Source of the DNA: Rhodocyclaceae bacterium
GTDB taxonomy: Bacteria > Pseudomonadota > Gammaproteobacteria > Burkholderiales > Rhodocyclaceae
Reading direction: 5' to 3'
DNA length: 61,600 bases
NCBI GenBank assembly: GCA_006218025.1
Contig: VBWA01000023.1
Span: 87,897 to 149,496 of the forward strand
In this document: in pieces, positions 44,417-53,274 of the stretch
How positions within the stretch are numbered: position 1 is the stretch's first letter
Layout of the letters: each line of letters begins with the position of its first letter
Program-made: the position numbers and the translations under genes
The notes under the pieces: generated by a model
Told to the model about the DNA's origin: nothing
Database searches by the model: none
Seen by the model: only the letters and a program-made list of their open reading frames with translations

Positions 44417-45387
44417 GCGAAAAATCCTTTGACGGCGGCGACTATCTTGTCCGCCTGCGGCAGGGCGGCTTCTTCCATGTGCCTGGCATAGGGAATCGGC
44501 ACTTCCTCGGAGCAGACCCGCGCCACCGGCGCATCGAGCTCAAAGAAGGCGTTCTCCATGATGCGCGCCATCACTTCGGCGGCGAGGCTGCCGGTGCGCC
44601 AGCCCTCATCGACCACCACGGCGCGATGGCACTTGGCGACCGAGGCGGCGATGGTCGCGGTGTCCAGCGGACGCAGCACGCGCAGGTCGAGCACTTCCGC
44701 ATCGATGCCCGCCGCGGCCAGTTGCTCCGCCGCCGCCAGTGCCTTGGGCAGCGAGCCGCCATGGGTGATGATGGCGACGTCCTTGCCTGCGCGCCGCACC
44801 TTGGCCGAGCTGATGTCGACGTTCCAGTCGTCCGGCAGCCCGCCTTCCATGTTGAACAGTGCGGCGTGCTCGAAAATTACCACCGGGTCGGGGTCGGCCA
44901 AGGCAGGTGCGAGCATGCCGCGCGCATCCTCGATGGTCGCCGGCGCCAGCACCTTGATGCCGGGAATGTGCGCGTACCAGCCTTCGAGGCTGTGCGAGTG
45001 CTGCGCTGCCAATTGGCGTCCGGCACCCGTGGTCATGCGGATCACCAGCGGCACCGAGAACTGCCCGCCCGACATGTGGCGGAAGGTCGCCGCGCTGTTC
45101 ACGATCTGGTCCAGCGCGAGCAGGCTGAAATTCACCGTCATTACCTCGACGATGGGCCGCATGCCGCCCAGCGCCGCGCCGATGCCGGCGCCAACGAAGC
45201 CGAGCTCCGACAGCGGCGTGTCGCGAATGCGCTCCGGCCCGAACTCGTCGAGGAAGCCCTTGGAGAAGGCGTAGGTTCCGCCGTACATGCCGACATCCTC
45301 GCCCATGAGGAACACGCGCGGGTCGTTCGTCAACGCCTCGTGCATCGCCTCGCGCATGGCTTCGCGGTAGTTGAGTTTGCGGCTCAT
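44413..45387 (-). CDS. 2-oxoacid dehydrogenase E1 beta subunit
   Basis: A 324-residue subunit: [69 protein letters not shown] and [19 protein letters not shown] 45387 overlaps the end of the small frame carried by the intergenic element. Its stop overlaps the E2 start (ATGA). With E1 alpha it forms the alpha2beta2 thiamine enzyme. Confidence 0.94.
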   Translation of the reverse strand: MSRKLNYREAMREAMHEALTNDPRVFLMGEDVGMYGGTYAFSKGFLDEFGPERIRDTPLSELGFVGAGIGAALGGMRPIVEVMTVNFSLLALDQIVNSAATFRHMSGGQFSVPLVIRMTTGAGRQLAAQHSHSLEGWYAHIPGIKVLAPATIEDARGMLAPALADPDPVVIFEHAALFNMEGGLPDDWNVDISSAKVRRAGKDVAIITHGGSLPKALAAAEQLAAAGIDAEVLDLRVLRPLDTATIAASVAKCHRAVVVDEGWRTGSLAAEVMARIMENAFFELDAPVARVCSEEVPIPYARHMEEAALPQADKIVAAVKGFFA

Positions 45388-45498
45388 ATCACCCACCCCT
45401 CCCGGCCTCCCCTCGCGGGGAGGTGACAATTGTTCGCCGCTGCGCGGCTCCGGTTCATGGATTGTGCCGCCCTTGGGGCGGCCCGGCGGGCGGCACTC
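45388..45498 (-). repeat. GC-rich element between the E1 alpha and E1 beta genes, carrying a linking reading frame
   Basis: The minus strand reads GTGCCGCCCGCCGGGCCGCC, then CCAAG, a variable middle, AATTGTCACCTCCCC and GGGGAGG. It is homologous to the elements at 33057 and 55917. A 38-codon frame (45384-45500, beginning [13 protein letters not shown]) starts at an ATG overlapping the E1 alpha stop and ends at a TGA overlapping the E1 beta ATG. Confidence 0.75.
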
Positions 45499-46498
45499 AT
45501 GATGTATGCACGTCCTTGAGCAGATCCTCGATCGGCTCCCAGGTGCCGGCCTCGGCGAATGCCACGGCCGCTTCCACTTCCGCGTTCGCTGCCGCATCGA
45601 TAGCGAGGAATTCCTCTTCGGTCAGTTTGCCCCCGGCCTTGAGCCGGGCCGAGAACGTGTGGATCGGCCCGCGCGTCTTCCATTCCTCGACCTCGGCCTT
45701 CTGTCGGTAAAGCTCGGCGTCGAACATCGAATGGGCGCGGAAGCGGTAGGTCTGGTATTCGACGAACAGCGGTCCCTCGCCGGCGCGCACGCGCTGCGCG
45801 GCCTGTTTCGTGACCTCATGCACCGCGACGATGTCCATGCCATCGACCTTCAGCGCCGGCATGTTGTAGGACGCCGCCTTGACGCAGAGATCGGTCTGCG
45901 ATTCGGCACGTTCGATGGACGTGCCCATGCCGAAGAGGTTGTTCTCGCAGCAGAACAGCACCGGCAATTTCCACAGCGCCGCGAGGTTCATCGATTCGTG
46001 GAAAGCGCCTTCGGCTACCGCGCCGTCGCCGAAAAAGCAGGCGGTGATCCGCTTCTCGTTCTGCATTTTCCCGGCCAGCCCCAGCCCGACGGCCAGCGGC
46101 AGCCCACCGCCGACGATGGCATTGCCACCGAACAGCCGCGTCGCCTTGTCGAACAAATGCATCGAGCCGCCACGGCCGTGCGCGCAGCCTTCGCGCTTGC
46201 CGTACATCTCGGCCATGATCGCGCCCATGCCCATGCCGCGCACCAGCGCATGGCCATGCTCGCGGTAGGTGGCGACGATATTGTCCTCGGGCGACAGCGC
46301 GTGCAGCGCGCCGACCGCCGTCGCCTCCTCGCCGATGTAGAGATGGAGAAAGCCGCGAATCTTGCCCGCGCCGTACATCTCGGCCGACTTTTCCTCCATG
46401 CGGCGGATGCGCACCATGTCGGCCAGCAGTTTCAGCGCGAAGGCCTTGTCCCAGGGCACGGGACCGGCCGGCGGCGCTGCGGCGTGATGATCTGTCAT
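45497..46498 (-). CDS. 2-oxoacid dehydrogenase E1 alpha subunit
   Basis: A 333-residue thiamine-diphosphate enzyme subunit: [43 protein letters not shown], and the cofactor motif [20 protein letters not shown]...ENN. The regulatory loop [10 protein letters not shown] is present. ATG 46498 follows an AGGTGG site just past the synthetase stop; an ATG at 46507 is less likely. The chain resembles the E1 of acetoin and pyruvate dehydrogenases. Confidence 0.93.
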   Translation of the reverse strand: MTDHHAAAPPAGPVPWDKAFALKLLADMVRIRRMEEKSAEMYGAGKIRGFLHLYIGEEATAVGALHALSPEDNIVATYREHGHALVRGMGMGAIMAEMYGKREGCAHGRGGSMHLFDKATRLFGGNAIVGGGLPLAVGLGLAGKMQNEKRITACFFGDGAVAEGAFHESMNLAALWKLPVLFCCENNLFGMGTSIERAESQTDLCVKAASYNMPALKVDGMDIVAVHEVTKQAAQRVRAGEGPLFVEYQTYRFRAHSMFDAELYRQKAEVEEWKTRGPIHTFSARLKAGGKLTEEEFLAIDAAANAEVEAAVAFAEAGTWEPIEDLLKDVHTS

Positions 46499-46499
46499 A

Positions 46500-48266
<1,767 letters not shown>

Positions 48267-48424
48267 TCCTCCCTCGCTTCCTTTATGCCAAATATAGTCC
48301 CTTCCGTGCGCGGGGGGAAGGCGGCCATAATCGACTCCTGGATGCACGGCGACAATCAACGCGTGCCGATACAGGCGGTAAACTGCGCAGCTTGATCGCA
48401 GCCTTTCATTCAGCCGGAGCCACC

Positions 48425-48742
48425 GTGACGCCATCGAAAGAAGAACTTGAAGCCAGGGCAAGGCACTTCGCCAACACCGTATTCGTGATCGGGGCGGGAG
48501 TCATCATGCTCGCCGCATCCCTGCTGCAGTCCTTCGCCGTGAGCAGATTCGGGGCAAACGGCGGGGATTATGTCTTCATCGCCGCCACCCTCTGCATCTT
48601 CGTGCTCGCCGCAAACAGATCGAGGTTCGCGCTGTTTGCGATCGAGCGGCAATGCGCGAAATATGGCCACGTGCCTCGCGAGGGCTCATCGGTCTGCAGC
48701 CGCTGCTTTCAGGCCATTGCGGACAAGAGCCGGCTGGATTGA
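48425..48742 (+). CDS. Small membrane protein of unknown function
   Basis: About 105 residues starting GTG ([19 protein letters not shown]). Two hydrophobic helices (about 20-40 and 55-72), then a cytoplasmic tail with two Cys pairs-like positions (QCAKYG...[10 protein letters not shown]), perhaps a metal knuckle. The start is uncertain; GTG 48425 has only a weak GGAG upstream. Divergent from the synthetase gene. Confidence 0.55.
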   Translation: MTPSKEELEARARHFANTVFVIGAGVIMLAASLLQSFAVSRFGANGGDYVFIAATLCIFVLAANRSRFALFAIERQCAKYGHVPREGSSVCSRCFQAIADKSRLD

Positions 48743-48783
48743 GTGCGATTGGAACCGAAGGAAATGGCGGCGCGGATAGCGCG

Positions 48784-49800
48784 ATGATGGCCATGCGCAT
48801 TGAACATATTCGCCAACGCCTGCGCGATCATGGCGCCCTGCCTTGCCATGAGGAGCGCATCCTCAGGGCATGGACGCGGGCGCTGCCGCTAGCCAGCGGG
48901 TCGGTGCCGCCGCAGGACTTTTTCCCCTTGAGTGTCCGCACCGCCATGCCCGGCTTGGCGGCGGAACTCGACGGCCTGGCGCGGGTACGCTCCGAGCATG
49001 TCGGCAATGACGGCTCCGCGCGCCTGCTGGTGGAACTCGGCGATGGCCAGACGGTGGAGAGCGTGCTGCTGCCGCGCGACGGCGTCTGTGTCTCGACCCA
49101 GGTCGGCTGCGCGGTGGGCTGCACCTTCTGCATGACGGGCCGCGACGGCCTGCTGCGCCAGCTCGGCAGCGCCGAGATCGTCGCTCAAGTGGTGCTGGCC
49201 CGCGCCCGCCGCGCGGTGAAGAAAGTCGCGTTCATGGGCATGGGCGAGCCGGCGCACAACATGGACAACGTGCTCGAAGCCATCGACCTGCTCGGCACCG
49301 CGGCGAACATCGCGCACAAGAACCTGGTGTTCTCCACTGTCGGCGACCGCCGCGTGTTCGAGCGGCTGCCGCGCGGCGCTGTCCGCCCGGCGCTGGCACT
49401 GTCGCTGCATTCGACCCGCGCCGAGCTGCGCGCGCAACTGCTGCCGAAAGCGCAACGCATCGATCCAGCCGAACTGGTGGAGCTGGCCGAACAGTACGCC
49501 CGCACCACCGGCTATCCGATCCAGTACCAGTGGACTCTGCTCGCAGGCATCAACGACGGCGACGAGGAACTGGCCGGCATCGTGCAGCTGCTCGCGGGCA
49601 AGTATGCGGTGATGAACTTCATCCCCTACAACGACGTGGAGGGGCTCGCTTACCGCCGCCCCTCGTGGGAGCGCGCGGCGGCGATGTCGCGGCACCTCTA
49701 TCGCCACGGCATCCTCGCCAAGCTGCGCCAGTCGGCCGGGCAGGACATCGACGGCGGCTGCGGGCAGTTGCGGGCGCGGGGCATTGCGCGGGTGGCGTGA
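48784..49800 (+). CDS. RlmN-like radical SAM RNA methyltransferase
   Basis: About 338 residues. The radical SAM cluster motif is in VGCAVGCTFCMTG. The methyl-carrying Cys pair of RlmN/Cfr is present (VCVSTQVGC and GQDIDGGCGQL). Other blocks: VAFMGMGEPAHNMDNVLEA, LVFSTVGDRRVF, LALSLHSTRAELRAQLLP and YPIQYQWTLLAGIND. Shorter N-terminus than canonical RlmN, so it may be a paralogue with a different RNA target rather than the housekeeping A2503 enzyme. Start 48784 or 48793. Confidence 0.85.
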   Translation: MMAMRIEHIRQRLRDHGALPCHEERILRAWTRALPLASGSVPPQDFFPLSVRTAMPGLAAELDGLARVRSEHVGNDGSARLLVELGDGQTVESVLLPRDGVCVSTQVGCAVGCTFCMTGRDGLLRQLGSAEIVAQVVLARARRAVKKVAFMGMGEPAHNMDNVLEAIDLLGTAANIAHKNLVFSTVGDRRVFERLPRGAVRPALALSLHSTRAELRAQLLPKAQRIDPAELVELAEQYARTTGYPIQYQWTLLAGINDGDEELAGIVQLLAGKYAVMNFIPYNDVEGLAYRRPSWERAAAMSRHLYRHGILAKLRQSAGQDIDGGCGQLRARGIARVA

Positions 49801-49881
49801 GGGTTATCCAAAGACGAAACACCACGTTGTCCGGCGGAGCAGGTATTGGCAAGTTATACCTGTTCATGTATATTTCAACGC

Positions 49882-50244
49882 ATGCCCAGCTACGAAAAGC
49901 CGCTCGAATGGATCGGTAGCAGCCACAAGGACTTGATGGTCATGCCCGTGGCTGTTCGCCGGTTTTTCGGTTTTGCCCTGTCTTTGGCGCAGGCTGGTGA
50001 CAAGCACGACGCCGCCAAGGTACTCAAGGGTTTCAGTGGCGCCGGGGTGCTTGAAGTGGTGGAAGACGATGCGGGCGGCACCTACCGTGCCGTGTATGCG
50101 GTGAAGTTTGCCGAGGCGGTGTTTGTTCTTCACTGCTTCCAGAAGAAAAGCAAACGTGGCATTGCCACACCGACGGAAGACATGAACATCATTCATGCGC
50201 GGCTGAAAATCGCCGAAGCGTTTGCGAAGGAGTTGCGGAAATGA
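49882..50244 (+). CDS. HigB/RelE-like toxin (Gp49 family)
   Basis: A 120-residue protein: SSHKDLMVMPVAVRRFFGFALSLAQAG, VLEVVEDDAGGTYRAVYAVKFAEAVFVLHCFQKKSKRGIATP. This is the phage-derived Gp49/RelE fold, a ribosome-dependent mRNA interferase when active. Catalytic-type Arg and Lys (YRAVYAV, QKKSKRG) are intact. The stop overlaps the antitoxin start (ATGA). Start M at 49882; an upstream start gives a poor N-terminus. Confidence 0.88.
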   Translation: MPSYEKPLEWIGSSHKDLMVMPVAVRRFFGFALSLAQAGDKHDAAKVLKGFSGAGVLEVVEDDAGGTYRAVYAVKFAEAVFVLHCFQKKSKRGIATPTEDMNIIHARLKIAEAFAKELRK

Positions 50245-50576
50245 AAAGCCGACTTGTAGGTGGAATCGAAGTGCAGCGGGGTTCAGGTAACGTGTATGCC
50301 GATCTTGGCCTGCCGGACTCGGAAAAGCTGAAAATCAAAACCGGACTGGTGGTCGAGATCCGGAAAGCCATGCAACAGCTTGGCCTGACCCAACTGGAAG
50401 CCGCCAAGCGCATGGGAATCACGCAACCCAAGGTGTCCGACATGATGCGTGGCGAATTCACCAACCTGTCCGAACGAAAGCTGATGGATTGTCTTACTCG
50501 CCTGGGCTACGACATCGAGATATGCGTTCGTCCCGCGAAATCCGACGTGGGGCATTTGGTGCTTGCCGCGGCGTGA
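50241..50576 (+). CDS. HigA-like XRE antitoxin
   Basis: A 111-residue protein with a helix-turn-helix (LTQLEAAKRMGITQPKVSDMMRGEFTNLS, about residues 50-78) of the HTH_37 type that accompanies Gp49 toxins. It would bind its own promoter and the toxin. Translationally coupled to the toxin gene. Confidence 0.9.
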   Translation: MKSRLVGGIEVQRGSGNVYADLGLPDSEKLKIKTGLVVEIRKAMQQLGLTQLEAAKRMGITQPKVSDMMRGEFTNLSERKLMDCLTRLGYDIEICVRPAKSDVGHLVLAAA

Positions 50577-50595
50577 AGGACGCGCACCAAGTTTG

Positions 50596-50614
50596 ATCGC
50601 CGTCCCGCCAGTGC
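50596..50614 (-). repeat. 27-bp dispersed repeat, truncated copy
   Basis: Plus strand ATCGCCGTCCCGCCAG is exact and then diverges into TGCGAAAGG. Between the HigA-like and BrnA-like genes. Confidence 0.6.
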
Positions 50615-50629
50615 GAAAGGCGGACCCCC

Positions 50630-50911
50630 ATGAAATCGAAATCCTTTCCCGCTACCTCTAAGTCGCCCCGCCTGCGGGTGGGCCTGAAGGATGTCAGCCG
50701 CGACGAATTCTCGGCGGCGGTCAATGAACGGCTCGGCAAGCAGCGCGTTTCAATCATGCTGGATGGTTCGGTTATTGCGTTCTTCAAAGCGAAGGCCGGG
50801 GAGCGAGGCTATCAGACGCTCATCAATCAGGCTCTTCAGCAAGTCATGACTGCCGAGCAGATTGAATCCACGTTGCGCCGCGTAATCCGCGAAGAACTGC
50901 ATACGACTTGA
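50630..50911 (+). CDS. BrnA-like antitoxin without BrnT
   Basis: A 93-residue protein whose C-terminal half, VSIMLDGSVIAFFKAKAGERGYQTLINQALQQ, matches the ribbon-helix-helix region of BrnA/CopG-type antitoxins. The usual toxin gene brnT would lie just upstream, but only the HigBA-like pair is there. It is an orphan, or works with HigB-like toxin. ATG 50630 after a repeat copy. Confidence 0.8.
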   Translation: MKSKSFPATSKSPRLRVGLKDVSRDEFSAAVNERLGKQRVSIMLDGSVIAFFKAKAGERGYQTLINQALQQVMTAEQIESTLRRVIREELHTT

Positions 50912-50980
50912 GGCAAGGCCGAGGGCTTGAGGTTCGTGGCCTTCAAGGACATCAAAAGCCGATTCGAAGCATGCGCAAGA

Positions 50981-51007
50981 ATCGCCGTCCCGCCAGCGCC
51001 GACTTTC
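50981..51007 (-). repeat. 27-bp dispersed repeat, perfect copy
   Basis: Plus strand CGCCGTCCCGCCAGCGCCGA then CTTTC, identical to the consensus. Between the BrnA-like gene and the attC site. Confidence 0.85.
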
Positions 51008-51058
51008 TCGATGTGGTCGCGGCGCGTCAACTATTTCGATGCTGACCACTTTGACTAG

Positions 51059-51140
51059 CTTCAACGTGCCTGAGTTGAGGGACGCCTGGAGGCGGGCGAA
51101 AGCCCGCTGGAAGGCGTCCTGCTCGAACGATTAGTTAGGC
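51059..51140 (-). mobile_element. Integron attC recombination site
   Basis: On the minus strand it opens with GCCTAAC (R''), then TAATCGTTCGAGCAGGA; a long imperfect hairpin (GGACGCC...GGCGTCC, tip GCGGGC-TTTC-GCCCGC) follows; it closes with CTCAACTCAGGC and CGTTGAAG (R', degenerate). These are the attC parts in the right order, about 82 bp. The stop codon of the protease gene, TAA, is inside GCCTAAC, the normal place of a cassette gene's end. Confidence 0.75.
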
Positions 51141-52007
51141 TGCCCATGTGTCGTCAGAAAGCTCTGCAAGCGACTGCCCGCCAATAGTCTCAGGTTTCCA
51201 GTCAAGGAGAGGGCGGACATCATGAGCAATTCCGAATTCCTCGATGCGTACCACTTGCTCGCGAAATTGAACTTCGCCCTCCTGAACATCAACATTCTCG
51301 TACGCAACCACCCGTGACTCTATGCTTCCAACGCAAACGCCGATCAAAAAATCATGCTGTTGGTTATAAATGAACATCGGGCCCCCGCTCAAACCCTGTG
51401 TAATTGGGAAATTGACTTCGAAAGCCGGGGGGTTATCGCCAATCTGAAGCTGACCGGGTTTAACCAGACGCTGGATATAGCCACGATGGAACCGTGCATG
51501 CACCTCATAATTTTCCGGTGTCTTCTTTATGACGGACATCGGGTATCCAATAGCCGCTACTTCTTTCCAGACTTCAACTTTCAGCGGCGTAAGGCGATAA
51601 AAGGTCTTTGACTGGAAGTCGGTGCAGCAAATGGCAACATCGAACGGATGCGGCGCAAACTCGTATTGCTTGATAGGAAGGCACAAACTCCCAACGCCGT
51701 CATCGCGCTTTGGAAAGAACGCAAGAAACCCGCCATTGCTTTTGATATCGGCAAGGCCTTTTTCGATCACGTGGCGTGCAGTCAGCAAGTGGCCTTTCTT
51801 ACTTATGAAAAAACCTGTGCCGTGCAGTTGTTCAACATACGCCTCTCCGTCGACGAGGAGAACGCGACAAATAGAGGCAACTACGCTTTGGAGAAATGGG
51901 ATGTCATGCATGAGCGATCGAAGCCCAACGAAGTCGGCAGCAAAATTGCAGTGTTTCGCGGACGGCTTGCTGCATAACCTGGAACACACGTCATACAAAT
52001 CCGCCAT
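51135..52007 (-). CDS. Trypsin-like serine protease encoded on an integron-type cassette
   Basis: Up to 290 residues. The chymotrypsin-fold triad is visible: His in LLTARHVIEKG, Asp in HPFDVAICCTD and Ser in ITQGLSGGPMFI. There is no signal peptide or PDZ domain, so it is probably cytoplasmic. Start 52007 (MADLYDV) or 51911 (MHDIPFLQSV); neither has a good ribosome-binding site. Base composition (about 48-50% GC) is far below the neighbours, a sign of recent transfer. It ends in an attC site. No partner protein is encoded with it. A role in phage defence or regulated cleavage is speculation. Confidence 0.85.
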   Translation of the reverse strand: MADLYDVCSRLCSKPSAKHCNFAADFVGLRSLMHDIPFLQSVVASICRVLLVDGEAYVEQLHGTGFFISKKGHLLTARHVIEKGLADIKSNGGFLAFFPKRDDGVGSLCLPIKQYEFAPHPFDVAICCTDFQSKTFYRLTPLKVEVWKEVAAIGYPMSVIKKTPENYEVHARFHRGYIQRLVKPGQLQIGDNPPAFEVNFPITQGLSGGPMFIYNQQHDFLIGVCVGSIESRVVAYENVDVQEGEVQFREQVVRIEEFGIAHDVRPLLDWKPETIGGQSLAELSDDTWAA

Positions 52008-52164
52008 TTTTCAATGGGTTCGGCAAGTCGACTGGATATTACGGCCACTAAAATCTCCCTCAAGCCCTGCATGGAGAAAATTCCAGTTTGCATACTACTC
52101 CCGGCCCAGCTAAACGGGTCCGACTAAACGGGTCAGCATCGGATTGCTTTGAGCGGCGATCTCA

Positions 52165-52191
52165 ATCGCCGTCCCGCCAGCACCGACTTTA
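52165..52191 (-). repeat. 27-bp dispersed repeat in tandem copy A
   Basis: Plus strand CGCCGTCCCGCCAGCACCGA: one internal mismatch. Confidence 0.75.
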
Positions 52192-52263
52192 AGGCGGCCA
52201 GTCACAATGCCGGGCAAATGGACTAAACGGGTCAGCATCGGATTGCTTTGAGCAGCAATCTCG

Positions 52264-52290
52264 ATCGCCGTTCCGCCAGCGCCGACTTTC
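52264..52290 (-). repeat. 27-bp dispersed repeat in tandem copy B
   Basis: Plus strand CGCCGTTCCGCCAGCGCCGA: one internal mismatch. Confidence 0.75.
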
Positions 52291-52398
52291 AGGGCGGCCA
52301 GTTACAATGCCGGGCAAATCGCCCCTGTTCTTGGCTCGTGACCGGCACTTCGGAGATTCAAGCCTTGACCGCAGCGCGGTATCGCTTGTGCCGTTGTC

Positions 52399-52815
52399 TT
52401 AACCCGCCACCGGATCGGCCAGCAGAAAGATGACGATGAACTCGTGGCGACCGAGTTGGACGAGTTCCAGCACGCGCGCCATGTCGATGTTCATGTAGTC
52501 ATGCACGATACGGTTGCGCAGGCCGATCACGGCATTCCAGGCGGGCAGTTCGTCCTCGTGAATCCCGCCGCGGCGCGCCAGCGCGGCAAAGGCGTCGTAG
52601 GCGGATACGGGTACGGGCTCTCCGGCGGCCTTGAGCATTTGCTTGCTCTTGCCGATGGCATTTTCGATCAGTACCTGCAAGGCGTGGAGCACGCCGTTCT
52701 GCTCCAGCCGCGACAGGTTTTCCCCGGCCAGCAGCTTGGTGCGCGCCTCGTCGAGCAGCGCGCCCTGCTCGCGGGCGATGTAGGCGGTTTCCGCCTGATA
52801 GAGGTCAAGCCGCAC
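52399..52815 (-). CDS. HepT-like HEPN ribonuclease toxin
   Basis: A 138-residue all-helical HEPN/DUF86 protein with the active-site motif RX4HXY visible in LRNRIVHDYMNID (about residues 100-112). In MntA/HepT modules the toxin is an RNase that the antitoxin silences by adding AMP to the Tyr of this motif. The gene overlaps mntA by 11 bp. Confidence 0.9.
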   Translation of the reverse strand: MRLDLYQAETAYIAREQGALLDEARTKLLAGENLSRLEQNGVLHALQVLIENAIGKSKQMLKAAGEPVPVSAYDAFAALARRGGIHEDELPAWNAVIGLRNRIVHDYMNIDMARVLELVQLGRHEFIVIFLLADPVAG

Positions 52816-53200
52816 GCGCGCGCTCCCACTCGTAGTCCTCGAGCTCGCGCCAGGTACGGGCCAGGAAGCGATTCCAGGTCAGGCTGTCTTCGCCCTTGAG
52901 CGGCACGCCGTCCTCGGCCACCACGGCCCGCATGGCGAGGCGGGCGCGCGGCAGGTCGATGAGGTCGATGCGTTCATCATCCACACCCAACATGGCCGCC
53001 AGATCACGGCGCAGGGTTTCGCCGCGGGCCAGGGTATCGAACAGGCTCAGCGCGGCCGGCCATTGAATGGCGATATCCCAGTCGCTGCTTTCGCGGGCGC
53101 GGCCATCGGCGCGGCTGCCGACGAGAATCGCCAATTCCAGCGCGGGCTGACCGGCAAGAAAGGCGCGCAGCCGCTCCAGTTCTCCAGCTTGTCCGGTCAT
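52805..53200 (-). CDS. MntA-like nucleotidyltransferase antitoxin
   Basis: A 131-residue minimal nucleotidyltransferase with the GSX10DXD signature GSRADGRARESSDWDIAI. Partner of HepT. ATG 53200 (MTGQAGELERLRAFL); the longer frame upstream belongs to antisense of the next operon. Upstream gene of the pair, as usual for this family. Confidence 0.9.
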   Translation of the reverse strand: MTGQAGELERLRAFLAGQPALELAILVGSRADGRARESSDWDIAIQWPAALSLFDTLARGETLRRDLAAMLGVDDERIDLIDLPRARLAMRAVVAEDGVPLKGEDSLTWNRFLARTWRELEDYEWERARAA

Positions 53201-53274
53201 CGCGCTTCGCCTCCATGGCAGGGTACCGCGCGGATTGTAGCCCAGGCGCGGGGACGGATGGAGCCTCCCAGTCC

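Larger units (their letters stand above)
52122..52320. repeat. Two tandem 99-bp repeats, each with a 27-bp dispersed repeat
   Basis: Copy A 52122-52220 and copy B 52221-52320 each begin GACTAAACGGGTCAGCATCG and end AATGCCGGGCAAAT. A further partial CTAAACGGGTC precedes them (52111). The embedded 27-bp repeats are at 52165-52191 and 52264-52290, minus orientation. Identity between copies is about 92%. Confidence 0.85.
52008..52398. other. Intergenic stretch with tandem repeats
   Basis: No gene. About 110 bp of AT-richer DNA upstream of the protease start, then two 99-bp direct repeats (52122-52320), then 78 bp of nothing recognisable before the end of hepT. Confidence 0.6.

Noticed and set aside
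52122-52320. Tandem 99-bp units as further attC sites
   Set aside because: They contain ACTAAAC, near the R'' core, but lack the long hairpin and the matching R' end of an attC.
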